A stretch of DNA of 64,000 bases, from contig NZ_SRXV01000001.1 in NCBI RefSeq assembly GCF_004793635.1, positions 186,001-250,000 on the forward strand. The letters are read 5' to 3'. This document shows positions 26,059 to 36,238 of this stretch, piece after piece (positions within the stretch are counted from its first letter, which is position 1; each line of letters begins with the position of its first letter). The notes below the pieces were generated by a model. The model saw nothing but the letters and a program-made list of their open reading frames with translations. It had not been told where the DNA came from and searched no databases. The DNA is from Marinicauda pacifica (GTDB lineage: Bacteria > Pseudomonadota > Alphaproteobacteria > Caulobacterales > Maricaulaceae). The position numbers and the translations under genes were made by a program.

Positions 26059-27572
26059 ATGGATGCTTCGTTTCTTCCTGCCGCGCTTGCGGCCCATGCC
26101 CCCGTTCTGGGCGTCGTCGTTCCGCTCTTCATGGCCGCCGTTCTGGTGGCCGTGCCCAATGGCCGTTTCGCCTGGGGCGTTGTGCTCGCGTCGACCGTTT
26201 TCGCGCTCTTCATCGCGTTCGAGCTGGTGGCCCAGACCCGCCTGAGCGGTGTGGTCAGCTACCAGCTGGGCGGATGGGCGCCGCCGCACGGGATCGAGTT
26301 CCGGATCGACGAGCTGAACTCCGTCATCGTGCTCCTGATCGGTGCGATGGGTGTGCTCTCAGCCATCTTCGCCCTGCCAAGCGTTGCCGACGAGATTTCT
26401 CCAGGCAAGCGCGGCCTGTTCTATGCTGCCTTCCTGGTCTGCTTCTCCGGTCTGAACGGCGTCGCGCTGACCGGGGACGCCTTCAACCTCTTCGTCTTCC
26501 TGGAGATTTCCTCGCTCGGGACTTATGCGCTTGTGGCGATGGGGCACCAGAATGACCGCCAGGCACTGACGGCAAGTTTCAACTATCTCGTGATGGGCAC
26601 GATTGGCGCGACCTTCTTCGTGATCGGCGTCGGCTTCCTCTACATGGCCACCGGCACGCTGAACATGGCCGACATCGCGCGCATCGTGGTGGATATGCCC
26701 GGCAACCGGGTGGTCGAGATCGCCTTTGCCTTCATCCTCGTCGGCGTCGGCCTGAAGGCCGCGCTCTTCCCGCTCCATCTCTGGCTGCCGAGTGCCTATT
26801 CCTTCGCGCCGAACTTCGTCACGGTCTTCCTGGCGACGACGGCCACCAAGGTCGCGTTCTACGTCATCATCCGGTTCATGTTCGACGTGTTCGATCCCCA
26901 GTCGGCCTTCGTGATGATGAGCCTGACCTGGGTTGTGATGCCGCTGGCCATTGCCGGCATGATCCTGGCTTCCGCGCAGGCCATCTTCCAGACCGACGCG
27001 CGCCGTCTGCTGGCCTATTCTTCTGTCGCCCAGGTCGGCTACATGATGCTCGGGCTTGGGATGGGAACCGCCATCGGCGTCAGCGCCGGCGTTCTACACC
27101 TGCTTAATCACGCGCTGATGAAGGGCGCCCTGTTCATGGCGCTGGGCGCGTTCGCCTATTCCTACGGCGTCCGCCGGATCAGCGATTTCCGCGGGCTCGG
27201 CCAGGCCCTGCCGGGCGTGGCGGCGGCTTTCACCATCGGTGCGCTCTCGCTGATCGGTGTGCCGTTCACGGTTGGCTTCGTCTCCAAATTCTACCTGGTC
27301 CAGGCCGCGCTCGCCAATGGCTGGTGGTGGGCTGTCGCCGCGATCGTCTTCTCCTCCGTACTGGCCGTGTTCTACGTCTACCGCATCCTTGTGGTGATGT
27401 GGGTTCACCCGGCGCCGGAGGGGCGCGAACGAATTCGCCCGGTTCCGCTGATGATCCTCGTCCCGCTGTGGATCCTGGTCGCGGCGAACATCTATTTCGG
27501 GGTTCACGCAGACTTCATGGTCGATCTGGCCAACGCCGCAGCGCAGGCTGCCATTAATGCGGAGGCAGGATC

Positions 27573-27576
<4 letters not shown>
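26059..27576 (+). CDS. mrpD: Mrp antiporter subunit D, first NuoL/N-like copy
   Basis: 505 residues, about 14 helices of the complex-I antiporter fold. The key ion-translocating residues are present: Glu149 in FVFLEISSLG (TM5) and Lys233 in GVGLKAALFPLH (TM7). This copy is closest to classical MrpD (FVSKFYLV near 410). It works with B, C, E, F and G. Its stop overlaps the GTG of the next antiporter gene. Confidence 0.92.
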
Positions 27577-29041
<1,465 letters not shown>

Positions 29042-29045
<4 letters not shown>

Positions 29046-29347
29046 GCCGCACCTCTCGCCAGGACAGGGCGCCCGAGTGGCACCGGCTGGCAAAACCCTT
29101 TGCCGTCCTGCAGGCGCCGGCCGCGCCGCGTGTGACGCTGGTCGGGCTCGGTATCGTCGCGGTGCTCCTGCTCGCGCTCGACTTCCTGGGCCTTCGCCAT
29201 GCCAGCTACTGGCCGGAGACGCTGCCGGGCATCTGGGCGCTCATGGGGTTCGGAGCGATCGCCCTGCTCCTGGCCCTCGGATATATCCTGCACCCGCTGC
29301 TGGTGATGCCGGCCGATGCCTATCGTGTGGAGGGCGAGGATGAGTGA
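29042..29347 (+). CDS. Small two-helix membrane protein in the Mrp locus
   Basis: 101 residues; translationally coupled at both ends (4-nt overlap with the gene before, 8 nt with the gene after). A charged N-terminus of about 30 residues precedes two membrane helices (about 34-50 and 61-82). No family was recognised. Its position inside the antiporter operon suggests a structural subunit or assembly factor. It is too well integrated to be a random frame. Confidence 0.7.
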
Positions 29348-31073
29348 GTTCTTCGCCTCCCTCAGCACCATGTCGCCGGCCTTCGTCGTCCTCGCCGCGG
29401 GCATTCTTGCCATGCTCATCCCCAGCGTTGTCGTGCGCAAGGTTCTGATGATTGCGGCACCGCTGATCGCCGGCGCCATCATGCTGACGACGCCCAGCAT
29501 CGGCAGCTTCGGAGCATTCGAGGTGGCCGGCTTCACGCTGGAAACCTACCGCTATGACGAGTTGTCGCGCGTCTGGGGTCTGATCTTCGTCCTGATCGCC
29601 TTCCTCAACGCGATCTATTCGGTGCACGAGCGCTCGCAGATGAGCGATGCCGCAGCGTTGCTCTATTCCGGCGCGGCGATCGGCGCGGTCTTCGCCGGCG
29701 ACCTGCTCACCCTGTTCTTCTTCTGGGAGCTGACCGCGCTGGCGTCGGTCTTCCTGATCTTTGCCGCGGGGGGCAGCGTCGCCTACCGGGCCGGCCTGCG
29801 TTACCTGGCCATTCAGGTCCTGTCGGGCGTTCTGCTGCTGGGCGGCGCCGCCGTGTGGGCGCAGACCCAGGGCTGGGCGTTCAACGAGATCGGCCTCGAC
29901 AGCATGGCCGGCCGCATCATCCTGATCGGCTTCGGCATCAAGGCCGGCTTCCCGCTCGTCCACATGTGGATCAATGACGCCTATCCCAAGGCGAGCGCCA
30001 CGGGCGCCGTCGTGCTGTCGGCCTTCACCACGAAGCTCGCCATCTATGTGCTGGCCCGGGCCTATGCCGGGGAAGACATCCTGATCGTGATCGGCGCGGT
30101 GATGGCGGTGTTTCCGGCCATCTTCATCCTGTTTGAAGACGATATGCGCCGCTGCGCCGCCTACGCGCTCAATTCTACGCTCGGCTTCATGGTCGTCGGG
30201 GTCGGTATCGGCACCGAGAAAGCGATCGCGGCTGTTGCGGCCAACGCCTTTGTCGGCGTGATCTACATCGCCTTGATGTTCATGGTTCTGGGCGCCGTAA
30301 TGGCGCAGACCGGGACGGCGCGCGCCAGTCAGCTTGGTGGACTCTACCGCCGGATGCCGCTGACCGCGTTGTTCGGCGTGATCTCCGCGCTGGCTCTGGC
30401 TGCGGCTCCGGCCTTCTCCGGGTTCGTGGCCAAGGCGTTGACTCTGTCTGCGGTGCTCGGCGAGCATCGCGGCGACATCTGGCTTGCGCTGGTCTTCGGG
30501 TCTGCCGGCGTTCTGGCTCATGCCGCGTTGAAAATCCCGTACCTGGTCTTCTTCGGACCCGATCGCGGGCCGGATCACGCCAGCACGGTGCGCGAGGCGC
30601 CTCCGGGGATGCTGATCGCCATGGCGATGGCCAGCGCGCTCTGCCTCTATCTGGGCCTGGACTACGAGCTGCTTTATTCGCTCCTGCCGGGCGATGTCGC
30701 CTATGCGCCCTACACGCTCGGCCACATTCTGGGCCAGGCGCAGCTTCTGTTCATGGTGGCCTTCGCATTTGCGCTGGCGCTTGCGCTGAAACTCTATCCT
30801 GCGCGTCAGCCGATCAGCGTGCGTGACGTCGACTGGCTCTATCGCGGGTTTGGCGATGGCGCTGTGCGTTGGGGTACCGTGATGACGATCAAGCTGATCG
30901 AGCATATCCAGCGCGGCCTGGGGGGCGCGTTCTCCCGCTTCGGCCGGCGTCTCTTCCATCTGTTCAGCCCCGGCGGCGCTCTTGCGCGCACGGTCCCGTC
31001 CGGCCTCATGGCGATCTGGACCACGGTGATCCTCGCCCTGATCCTGATCGTGGCTTACTTCTCCCCGGCCTGA
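29340..31073 (+). CDS. Third NuoL/N-like antiporter subunit
   Basis: 577 residues from ATG 29340 (GGAGGGCGAGG ribosome site); an earlier frame start at 29316 has none. Glu130 (FFFWELTALA) and Lys201 (GFGIKAGFPLVHMWINDAYPK) keep the translocation machinery. The C-terminus extends by about 80 residues with an amphipathic stretch (IKLIEHIQRGLGGAFSRFGRR) and a last helix, reminiscent of the lateral helix of NuoL-type subunits. Last gene of the antiporter locus; no terminator was seen after it. Confidence 0.9.
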   Translation: MSEFFASLSTMSPAFVVLAAGILAMLIPSVVVRKVLMIAAPLIAGAIMLTTPSIGSFGAFEVAGFTLETYRYDELSRVWGLIFVLIAFLNAIYSVHERSQMSDAAALLYSGAAIGAVFAGDLLTLFFFWELTALASVFLIFAAGGSVAYRAGLRYLAIQVLSGVLLLGGAAVWAQTQGWAFNEIGLDSMAGRIILIGFGIKAGFPLVHMWINDAYPKASATGAVVLSAFTTKLAIYVLARAYAGEDILIVIGAVMAVFPAIFILFEDDMRRCAAYALNSTLGFMVVGVGIGTEKAIAAVAANAFVGVIYIALMFMVLGAVMAQTGTARASQLGGLYRRMPLTALFGVISALALAAAPAFSGFVAKALTLSAVLGEHRGDIWLALVFGSAGVLAHAALKIPYLVFFGPDRGPDHASTVREAPPGMLIAMAMASALCLYLGLDYELLYSLLPGDVAYAPYTLGHILGQAQLLFMVAFAFALALALKLYPARQPISVRDVDWLYRGFGDGAVRWGTVMTIKLIEHIQRGLGGAFSRFGRRLFHLFSPGGALARTVPSGLMAIWTTVILALILIVAYFSPA

Positions 31074-31095
31074 ACCCTCGGGCGATTTCGCAACC

Positions 31096-31128
31096 TTATT
31101 CTACGGAAAACGCTTTATGGGAGAATAA
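31096..31128. promoter_or_regulatory. AT-rich inverted repeat before the DnaA-domain gene
   Basis: TTATTCT (31096-31102) and AGAATAA (31122-31128) form a perfect 7-bp inverted repeat with a 19-nt spacer, in an AT-rich island (31090-31140) within otherwise GC-rich sequence. It lies where a promoter for the next gene is expected and may be an operator or promoter element. No consensus was recognised. Confidence 0.4.
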
Positions 31129-31142
31129 TAGGAAAGTTATCC

Positions 31143-31202
31143 TCTCCTCCATCCGATGTTCCTAACATCGGTCCATTCCCTGGGGATGGAGGAGAAACGA
31201 GG
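31143..31202 (+). promoter_or_regulatory. Shine-Dalgarno-sequestering inverted repeat (possible RNA switch)
   Basis: TCTCCTCCATCC (31143-31154) is the exact complement of GGATGGAGGAGA (31184-31195), which holds the ribosome site of the gene starting at 31203. Inside lies a perfect 8-bp hairpin, CCGATGTT-CCT-AACATCGG (31153-31171). A shorter alternative hairpin, TCCAT(T)CC (31172-31179) with GGATGGA (31184-31190), would compete with the long one and leave GGAGA free. So two mutually exclusive folds can be drawn, one hiding and one exposing the Shine-Dalgarno. The pairing is seen directly; regulation is inference. Confidence 0.6.
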
Positions 31203-31565
31203 ATGGTGGAGAACAGATTTCAGCGCTTGCGGCTTGATCGGGCCCGCGCCCGGCTTGCCCAGCAGGCGGTCGCCTATGCGTTCGATGTGCCCGTCGAGGA
31301 GATTGCCGCGCCGACGCGGCGGTCGGCCGATGTGGCGCTCGCCCGGCAAGTCGCGATGTATCTGGCTCATGTCGCATTCGAGCTGTCGCTCGCGCGCGTG
31401 GGGCTGGCCTTTGGCCGCGACCGCACGACGGCAGCCTATGCCTGTCACCGGATCGAGGACCGGCGCGACGATATCGGCTTCGATACCCGGCTGGATGCGC
31501 TGGAAGCGTGCCTGCGTGCTGCGCCGACACCGGTCTGGGAGGACCAGGCGGGCGAGGCGGCATGA
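31203..31565 (+). CDS. Stand-alone DnaA domain IV-like DNA-binding protein
   Basis: 120 residues. The central part, ARQVAMYLAHVAFELSLARVG then FGRDRTTAAYACHRIED (about 48-85), matches the DNA-binding domain IV of DnaA, where the signature is GxDHTTVxHAxxKIE. No AAA+ ATPase domain is present. The Thr-Thr pair and His that contact the DnaA box are kept. It may bind DnaA-box-like sites and influence replication or transcription. The next gene overlaps by 4 nt (ATGA). Translation seems controlled by the upstream inverted repeat. Confidence 0.75.
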   Translation: MVENRFQRLRLDRARARLAQQAVAYAFDVPVEEIAAPTRRSADVALARQVAMYLAHVAFELSLARVGLAFGRDRTTAAYACHRIEDRRDDIGFDTRLDALEACLRAAPTPVWEDQAGEAA

Positions 31566-32338
31566 GCGCTCCGGCCTGGATGGTGCGGCTTGCCAGGCCC
31601 GGACGGGTCCTCGCTCCACTGGCCGGCGGGCGGACGGGCTACGGGGTCTATGCTGCAGCGGACCGCAGGCGGCGTCCGTCGGCAATCGCCACCGTGCGCG
31701 AAATGGCGCAGGCTCTGAGCGGGGGTCAGATTGAGGAGGCCGGGGAGGAGGTCTACCGACTGAGCGCGGCCGGTCACTCCGCGTTGAGACGTTTCGAGGC
31801 GCCTTGTCCCGAAGTGGACGCTTTCGCGCAGCAGCACCGCCATCTCTCCACCCGGTCGGTGATCGACGCGCAGGGCCGGATTAAAGAGGTCACGGTCAAT
31901 CTCAGTGAATCTCCGCTTGCGCGCTATGCCCGCGCTACCACACCGGGCAGCGCGCCGCTCCTTTCGGCCGGGCAGGTCATGGCCGGCGAACGGCTGCGTG
32001 CCGACTATCACCGCTCGGCAATGGGATCTCCCGCAGGCAGTGACTGGACCCGGCTTCCGGGCGGCGGGACTCGCGGGTTCCGGTGCGACCCGGCCGACGC
32101 TCCGGTCTCGCGTATCGATGCGCGCCGGCGCGTCATGGACGCTCTGGCGGCGGTGGGACCGGGGTTTGACCGCTTGCTGGTCAGCGTGCTCCTGCGCGAG
32201 ACCGGTATGCAGGCCGCAGAACGCACGCTCGAATGGCCGGACCGCAGCGGCGCGCCGGCGCTGAAACTCGCGCTCGACCGGCTGGCGGTCCACTACGGCA
32301 TATTGGCCCCGGCCGCGGCCGCCAATCCGTTCGAGTAG
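31562..32338 (+). CDS. DUF6456 protein coupled to the DnaA-domain gene
   Basis: 258 residues from ATG 31562. The C-terminal DUF6456 region (about 155-250) has RRRVMDALAAVGPGFDRLL and ERTLEWPDRSGAPALKLALDRLAVHYG (in parts); the W-P-x-RS-x(5)-L-x-LALD-x-LA-x-HYG pattern is diagnostic. The N-terminal part may form a winged helix (TVREMAQALSGG). Family function is unknown, but a pairing with DnaA-domain-IV proteins suggests a joint DNA-binding role. It ends tail-to-tail with sufE. Confidence 0.8.
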   Translation: MSAPAWMVRLARPGRVLAPLAGGRTGYGVYAAADRRRRPSAIATVREMAQALSGGQIEEAGEEVYRLSAAGHSALRRFEAPCPEVDAFAQQHRHLSTRSVIDAQGRIKEVTVNLSESPLARYARATTPGSAPLLSAGQVMAGERLRADYHRSAMGSPAGSDWTRLPGGGTRGFRCDPADAPVSRIDARRRVMDALAAVGPGFDRLLVSVLLRETGMQAAERTLEWPDRSGAPALKLALDRLAVHYGILAPAAAANPFE

Positions 32339-32339
32339 G

Positions 32340-32756
32340 TCAGGCCGCCGCCTGCGCCTCGGCGCGGATGCGCTGGACCATGGACGCCAGACCGTTGGAG
32401 CGTTGGGGCGACAGGTGCTCGGCCAGGCCGATACGGCCCAGCACGGCTTTGGGATCGATGGAAAGTGCGTCCTGCGGGCTGCGGCCGGAATAGAGCCGCT
32501 CCATCAGGGCGACCAAGCCCTTGACGATATGCGCGTCGCTGTCGCCGCGCACGATGAGGCGGCCATCCTGATCGTCCAGCACCAGCCAGACCTGACTTAC
32601 GCAGCCCTTGACCTTGTTGGCGTCGCAATACTCGGTCTCGCCAAGCGGTGCGAGAGCCTGACCCATCTCGATCAGATAGCGGTAGCGCTGTTCCCAGTCG
32701 TCCATCAGGTCGAACTCGTCGACCAGGGCGTCAATGTCGGATTCAAGCTGTGTCAT
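32340..32756 (-). CDS. sufE: SufE family sulfur acceptor
   Basis: 138 residues. The active Cys is in KVKGCVSQVWL (about residue 52), which takes persulfide from the cysteine desulfurase SufS for Fe-S cluster assembly. WEQRYRYLIEMGQALAPL at the start and LSPQRSNGL near the end are typical. The rest of the suf operon is not in this window. It ends one base from the convergent DUF6456 stop. Confidence 0.93.
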   Translation of the reverse strand: MTQLESDIDALVDEFDLMDDWEQRYRYLIEMGQALAPLGETEYCDANKVKGCVSQVWLVLDDQDGRLIVRGDSDAHIVKGLVALMERLYSGRSPQDALSIDPKAVLGRIGLAEHLSPQRSNGLASMVQRIRAEAQAAA

Positions 32757-32812
32757 ACCCGTCAGTTAGCGATCGCGGGGGTGGCGGGCAAGGGCCCCCT
32801 TGCGGGGCGCGC

Positions 32813-33118
32813 CTAGTCGTTGGGCGCACGCTGGCTGGCAGCCCAGCTTTCTACGCGATTCACCGCGATGTCGCCGACCAGGCCGGCAAAGCTGCCGAGC
32901 TGCGCCGTGACCGTGCAGACCTCCCCATACTCGCCGCACACACGCGAGCTGGTATCTTCGGACGCCGCGATGACGCCCTCGATGGTCTGGTGGCCGGGCG
33001 CTTCCACGGCCGACAGGATCAGACCCTTCATCGGGCTGTTTTCAGCCATGTGAAAGCTCGGGGGCGTGAACGCCGCCACGACCAAAATCCAGAATGCCGC
33101 TCGAAGACAGAAAAGCAT
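32813..33118 (-). CDS. DUF5330 small exported or membrane protein
   Basis: 101 residues from ATG 33118 (GAGG about 8 nt upstream). The N-terminus FCLRAAFWILVVAAFTPPS is a membrane segment typical of DUF5330, a family found in alphaproteobacteria. Two Cys (SSRVCGEYGEVCTVTAQ, about 59-66) lie in the short soluble part. Function is unknown. It may be cotranscribed with sufE, 56 bp downstream. Confidence 0.7.
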   Translation of the reverse strand: MLFCLRAAFWILVVAAFTPPSFHMAENSPMKGLILSAVEAPGHQTIEGVIAASEDTSSRVCGEYGEVCTVTAQLGSFAGLVGDIAVNRVESWAASQRAPND

Positions 33119-33262
33119 TGGGGTGCCTCGATCTATTCGCTTCGGTTCTAGAAGCAATATCGAGGCTAGCTTGGTTCCCGGATTTTTCCATTGATTCCGG
33201 GCGATCTGGTAAACAGACGGCTAATATTGATACGGCGTTAAGCTAGACTTCAAACTTCTGTT

Positions 33263-34297
33263 TCAATTCGGCACAATTCTGGCCGTTGTCAGACAGTCCG
33301 CGACCTCGTCGAGCGCGTGCTCGGCGATGCAGAAGGCATCTTCATATTTGAAATGGCCGGCGGCAACGCACTGCTGAAGGTTCAGCTTCGCCCACTGGAT
33401 GCAACGCTCCACGGCCGGATTGGAGAGAAGCTGGTCCATATAGGTGAGATCGCCCCCCTCGATCGCCTGAAGCGCGGCGACGACCAGAATCTGACCCACG
33501 CGGCGCTCGTCCGGCTCGAGCTGGCGCTCGCCGACTGTCACCTCAAGCGCCGATAGCGTGATCGGGCCCGTGGTATCGGTGGCGACGTCATCGCCGAATA
33601 GAGATGAAGCGGAGCCCATGCGCCGTGCGGTGGGTGCCTGCGTGTCCGGCAGGGTCGCCGGGCCCGGGCCGGCTCCGGACAGGCTGAAATCGGTGGCCAG
33701 GCGGCTGGACGCACTCTCAATTGCGGCCAGGCGGTCCTGCCGGTCGCGCGCGCGGCGTTGTGCCCAGGCTTCGGTCTGAAGATTGTAGGCGGCCTGGCGG
33801 TAGCGCATGCCGACATCGTTGATGCGGGCCACGTCCTCGCCCACCGTCGTGTTGACCGAGTCCGCGGCCAGGTCTGCGCCCATGAAGCCGGTTACATAGA
33901 GCGGGTCTTCCATGAGCGCGCGGGCGGCCACGTCCGTACCGTAATAGTCGGCGACGGCCCGGACCTCGTCGATGAATTGCGGGTTCTGGGCGGCGACGAG
34001 CGCAGTGTAGGCGATCTGCGCATCCACGAGCCGGTCGCCGCTATAATAGGCCGCCAGCGTATCCATCGTGGTGTCCAGATCCTCGCCCGACAGCAGCTCG
34101 CGCTGCCCGGCCGCATTCACCTGGGAGTGGTAAGCCGCATAGGTGGAGGCGGTGTCCCGGAGTTCGCCGCTCTCGTCCGGTGCGGTCCGATCTGGTGCAC
34201 TCAGCACCGGGCCTTCAGGCATCTGCCCCGGCTCAGGCGTCTCCTGGGTCTGCTGGGTCAGTGACAACGTCGCCGCGAATACAAACGCCCCGATCAT
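33263..34297 (-). CDS. Exported protein of unknown function
   Basis: 344 residues from ATG 34297, which has AAGGAG 9 nt upstream; the frame to 34393 is not supported. A short hydrophobic N-terminus (MIGAFVFAATLSL) suggests export. The middle is helical and Ala/Gln/Asp-rich. The C-terminal 50 residues hold four Cys (CIQWAKLNLQQC, then FCIAEHALDEVADC), probably two disulfides. No family recognised; it resembles uncharacterised proteins of this bacterial group. It is divergent from the kinase gene. Confidence 0.65.
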   Translation of the reverse strand: MIGAFVFAATLSLTQQTQETPEPGQMPEGPVLSAPDRTAPDESGELRDTASTYAAYHSQVNAAGQRELLSGEDLDTTMDTLAAYYSGDRLVDAQIAYTALVAAQNPQFIDEVRAVADYYGTDVAARALMEDPLYVTGFMGADLAADSVNTTVGEDVARINDVGMRYRQAAYNLQTEAWAQRRARDRQDRLAAIESASSRLATDFSLSGAGPGPATLPDTQAPTARRMGSASSLFGDDVATDTTGPITLSALEVTVGERQLEPDERRVGQILVVAALQAIEGGDLTYMDQLLSNPAVERCIQWAKLNLQQCVAAGHFKYEDAFCIAEHALDEVADCLTTARIVPN

Positions 34298-34386
34298 TCG
34301 AGCCGCTCCTTTTTGATGCTGGGAAGCAGAAAAGATACTGCCCGTAATCGGGCGAACTTCCAAGTATGACAAAGCTGTCAGGCTGA

Positions 34387-34450
34387 GATTCAATAATTGT
34401 TAATGCGCGAAGCAGAGTTTGGAGTGGTGAATCAAAAGTGAGTCGGAATC
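34387..34450. promoter_or_regulatory. Cluster of four GANTC sites before the histidine kinase
   Basis: GATTC (34387-34391), GAATC (34429-34433), GAGTC (34440-34444) and GAATC (34446-34450) fall within 64 bp, ending 6 bp before the kinase ATG. GANTC is methylated by CcrM, and GcrA activates promoters carrying it. Roughly 0.2 sites are expected in this length at the local base composition. The intergenic region also serves the divergent exported-protein gene. Confidence 0.5.
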
Positions 34451-34456
34451 TCCTTG

Positions 34457-36235
34457 ATGGGTCAAACCCTTCGCCTAGCCCGATACCTGGACCGGATAGC
34501 CGGACGCGCCGTGCACGCCCTGTGGCTGGGTGCTGTGCTCGCGGCGGGTTTCCAGGTCCTGGCCGACCGGGGCGTCAGCCCGGCTGCGCTGGCGCTTTTC
34601 GCGCTCGCCGCCCTGCCAGGACTGGCCGGGTTGCAGCTGGCATCCGCACGCGCCCTCTCGCGCCGGGCAAGCCGGTTTATCATGGCACTGGCCTGGGTGC
34701 TGCCGGCGCTGGCCGCGACGGCGGCGCTGGGTGGTCCCCTGACTTTCGCTGCTCTGGTCTTTCTCGCCGGTCCCGCGGCCATGGCGGCCAGCGGGCGTCA
34801 GGGCGATGCTGCACTGTCCTGGACGCTGAACGCCATTGCATTTTCCGGATTGGCCATGCTCCAGCTTCTCGGCCCGGCTCCAGACGCCACAATCCTCGCG
34901 TCCGGCTCCGTCATTCTGGCCCTCGCCGGTTTCCTGGCGGTGTGCGGACTTGTGGCCAGCGCCCGGTACGCAGCGCGTCTGAACGCCGCGCGCACCGAGG
35001 TCTCCCGCCTGCGTCCTGCCGCCAGCGCCTTTCTGGATGCGCCCGGTCCGCTGCTGGCGGTCGACCGCGATGGCGTGATGACGGCCGCCTCGCGCGCGGT
35101 GCATCGCCTCATCCCGGGCGTGCCGCGTGATCTGACCGGCTTGCCGCTTGAAGGTCTGGCTTTCGACGACGGCGATCGTCTGGCCATCCGCGATGGCCTG
35201 CAGAGCGTGGACGCAGATGCAGGCGTGCAAGGTTTCGACTTTGCCGTTCGCGGAAACCAGGGCCGTGCCCGGACCGTGCATGCCGTTCAGGCGCGCAGTG
35301 CAGACGGCCTGGTTCTCAGCCTGGTTGACGGTGAGGCGGTGACCGGTCAGGCGCAGGCCGCGCCGGAGAGTCACGCGGCCGATCACGCCGAGATCGAACG
35401 TATCCGCGCCGAGCGCGACGAGGCGATTGCGGCCAGCCGGGCGAAATCGGAATTTCTGGCAGCGGTCAGTCATGAGCTGCGCACGCCTCTTAACGCCATC
35501 ATCGGCTTCTCCGATGTCATGAAGCAGCGCCTGTTCGGCCCGCTGCCAGCCCGCTACGCCGAATATGGCGATCTGATCCACGAAAGCGGCATCCACCTGC
35601 TCGACCTGATCGGCGATGTGCTGGACATGTCCAAGATTGAGGCCGACCGCTACGAGCTGGTCACCGACCGCTTCGACGCGCGCGACGTCGTGGAGACCTG
35701 TGCGAAGATGCTGCGCCTGCGCGCCGAAGATCAGGGCCTGACCCTCTCGACAGACGCCGGCAGCGATGCGCTGGAGGTTGATGCCGACCGCAAGGCGGTG
35801 CGCCAGATCCTCCTCAACCTGATTTCCAACGCCGTGAAGTTCACGCCCGAGGGTGGCGCGGTCGCTGTAATGGCACGCGCACAAGGCGACGAGCTTGTCC
35901 TTGCTGTCGGCGATAGCGGTGTCGGCATGGGCGCAGACGAGCTGCGCGCCCTTGGCGGCCAGTACACCCAGACCCGCTCCTCGCTGACCAGCGATGAGCG
36001 CGGTTCGGGCCTTGGCCTGTCGCTGGTACGGTCGCTGGCCGAGATGCATGGCGGTCGCATGACCGTCCAGAGCGTCAAGGGCGAGGGGACAACCGTCACG
36101 ATCCGCCTGCCGGTGCTCGTCGATGCGCGCGGCGATGTCGAAACGTTCGAGCCGCTCGCCGTGCATGAACAGATCCGCCGTGCGCAGAGCGCGGGCGATG
36201 TCATTTCGCAGGCTGCAAACAGCGGCGCCGCCTGA
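34457..36235 (+). CDS. DivJ/PleC-like sensor histidine kinase
   Basis: 592 residues. Five or six N-terminal membrane helices (about 15-180) are followed by a PAS-like domain (about 190-300) and a short coiled coil. The HisKA domain has H339 in AVSHELRTPLNAIIGFSD. The spacing to FGPLPARYAEYGDLIHESG and LLDLIGDVLDMSKIEA is typical of the DivJ/PleC/PdhS kinases that act on DivK/PleD. The ATPase domain keeps N (LLNLISNAVKF) and GSGLGLSLVRSLAEMHGG. No receiver domain. Exact ortholog (DivJ or PleC) cannot be fixed here. Confidence 0.8.
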   Translation: MGQTLRLARYLDRIAGRAVHALWLGAVLAAGFQVLADRGVSPAALALFALAALPGLAGLQLASARALSRRASRFIMALAWVLPALAATAALGGPLTFAALVFLAGPAAMAASGRQGDAALSWTLNAIAFSGLAMLQLLGPAPDATILASGSVILALAGFLAVCGLVASARYAARLNAARTEVSRLRPAASAFLDAPGPLLAVDRDGVMTAASRAVHRLIPGVPRDLTGLPLEGLAFDDGDRLAIRDGLQSVDADAGVQGFDFAVRGNQGRARTVHAVQARSADGLVLSLVDGEAVTGQAQAAPESHAADHAEIERIRAERDEAIAASRAKSEFLAAVSHELRTPLNAIIGFSDVMKQRLFGPLPARYAEYGDLIHESGIHLLDLIGDVLDMSKIEADRYELVTDRFDARDVVETCAKMLRLRAEDQGLTLSTDAGSDALEVDADRKAVRQILLNLISNAVKFTPEGGAVAVMARAQGDELVLAVGDSGVGMGADELRALGGQYTQTRSSLTSDERGSGLGLSLVRSLAEMHGGRMTVQSVKGEGTTVTIRLPVLVDARGDVETFEPLAVHEQIRRAQSAGDVISQAANSGAA

Positions 36236-36238
36236 TCC

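Noticed and set aside
34475..36166. 563-residue minus-strand frame
   Set aside because: Antisense to the histidine kinase with intact H-box and ATPase motifs.
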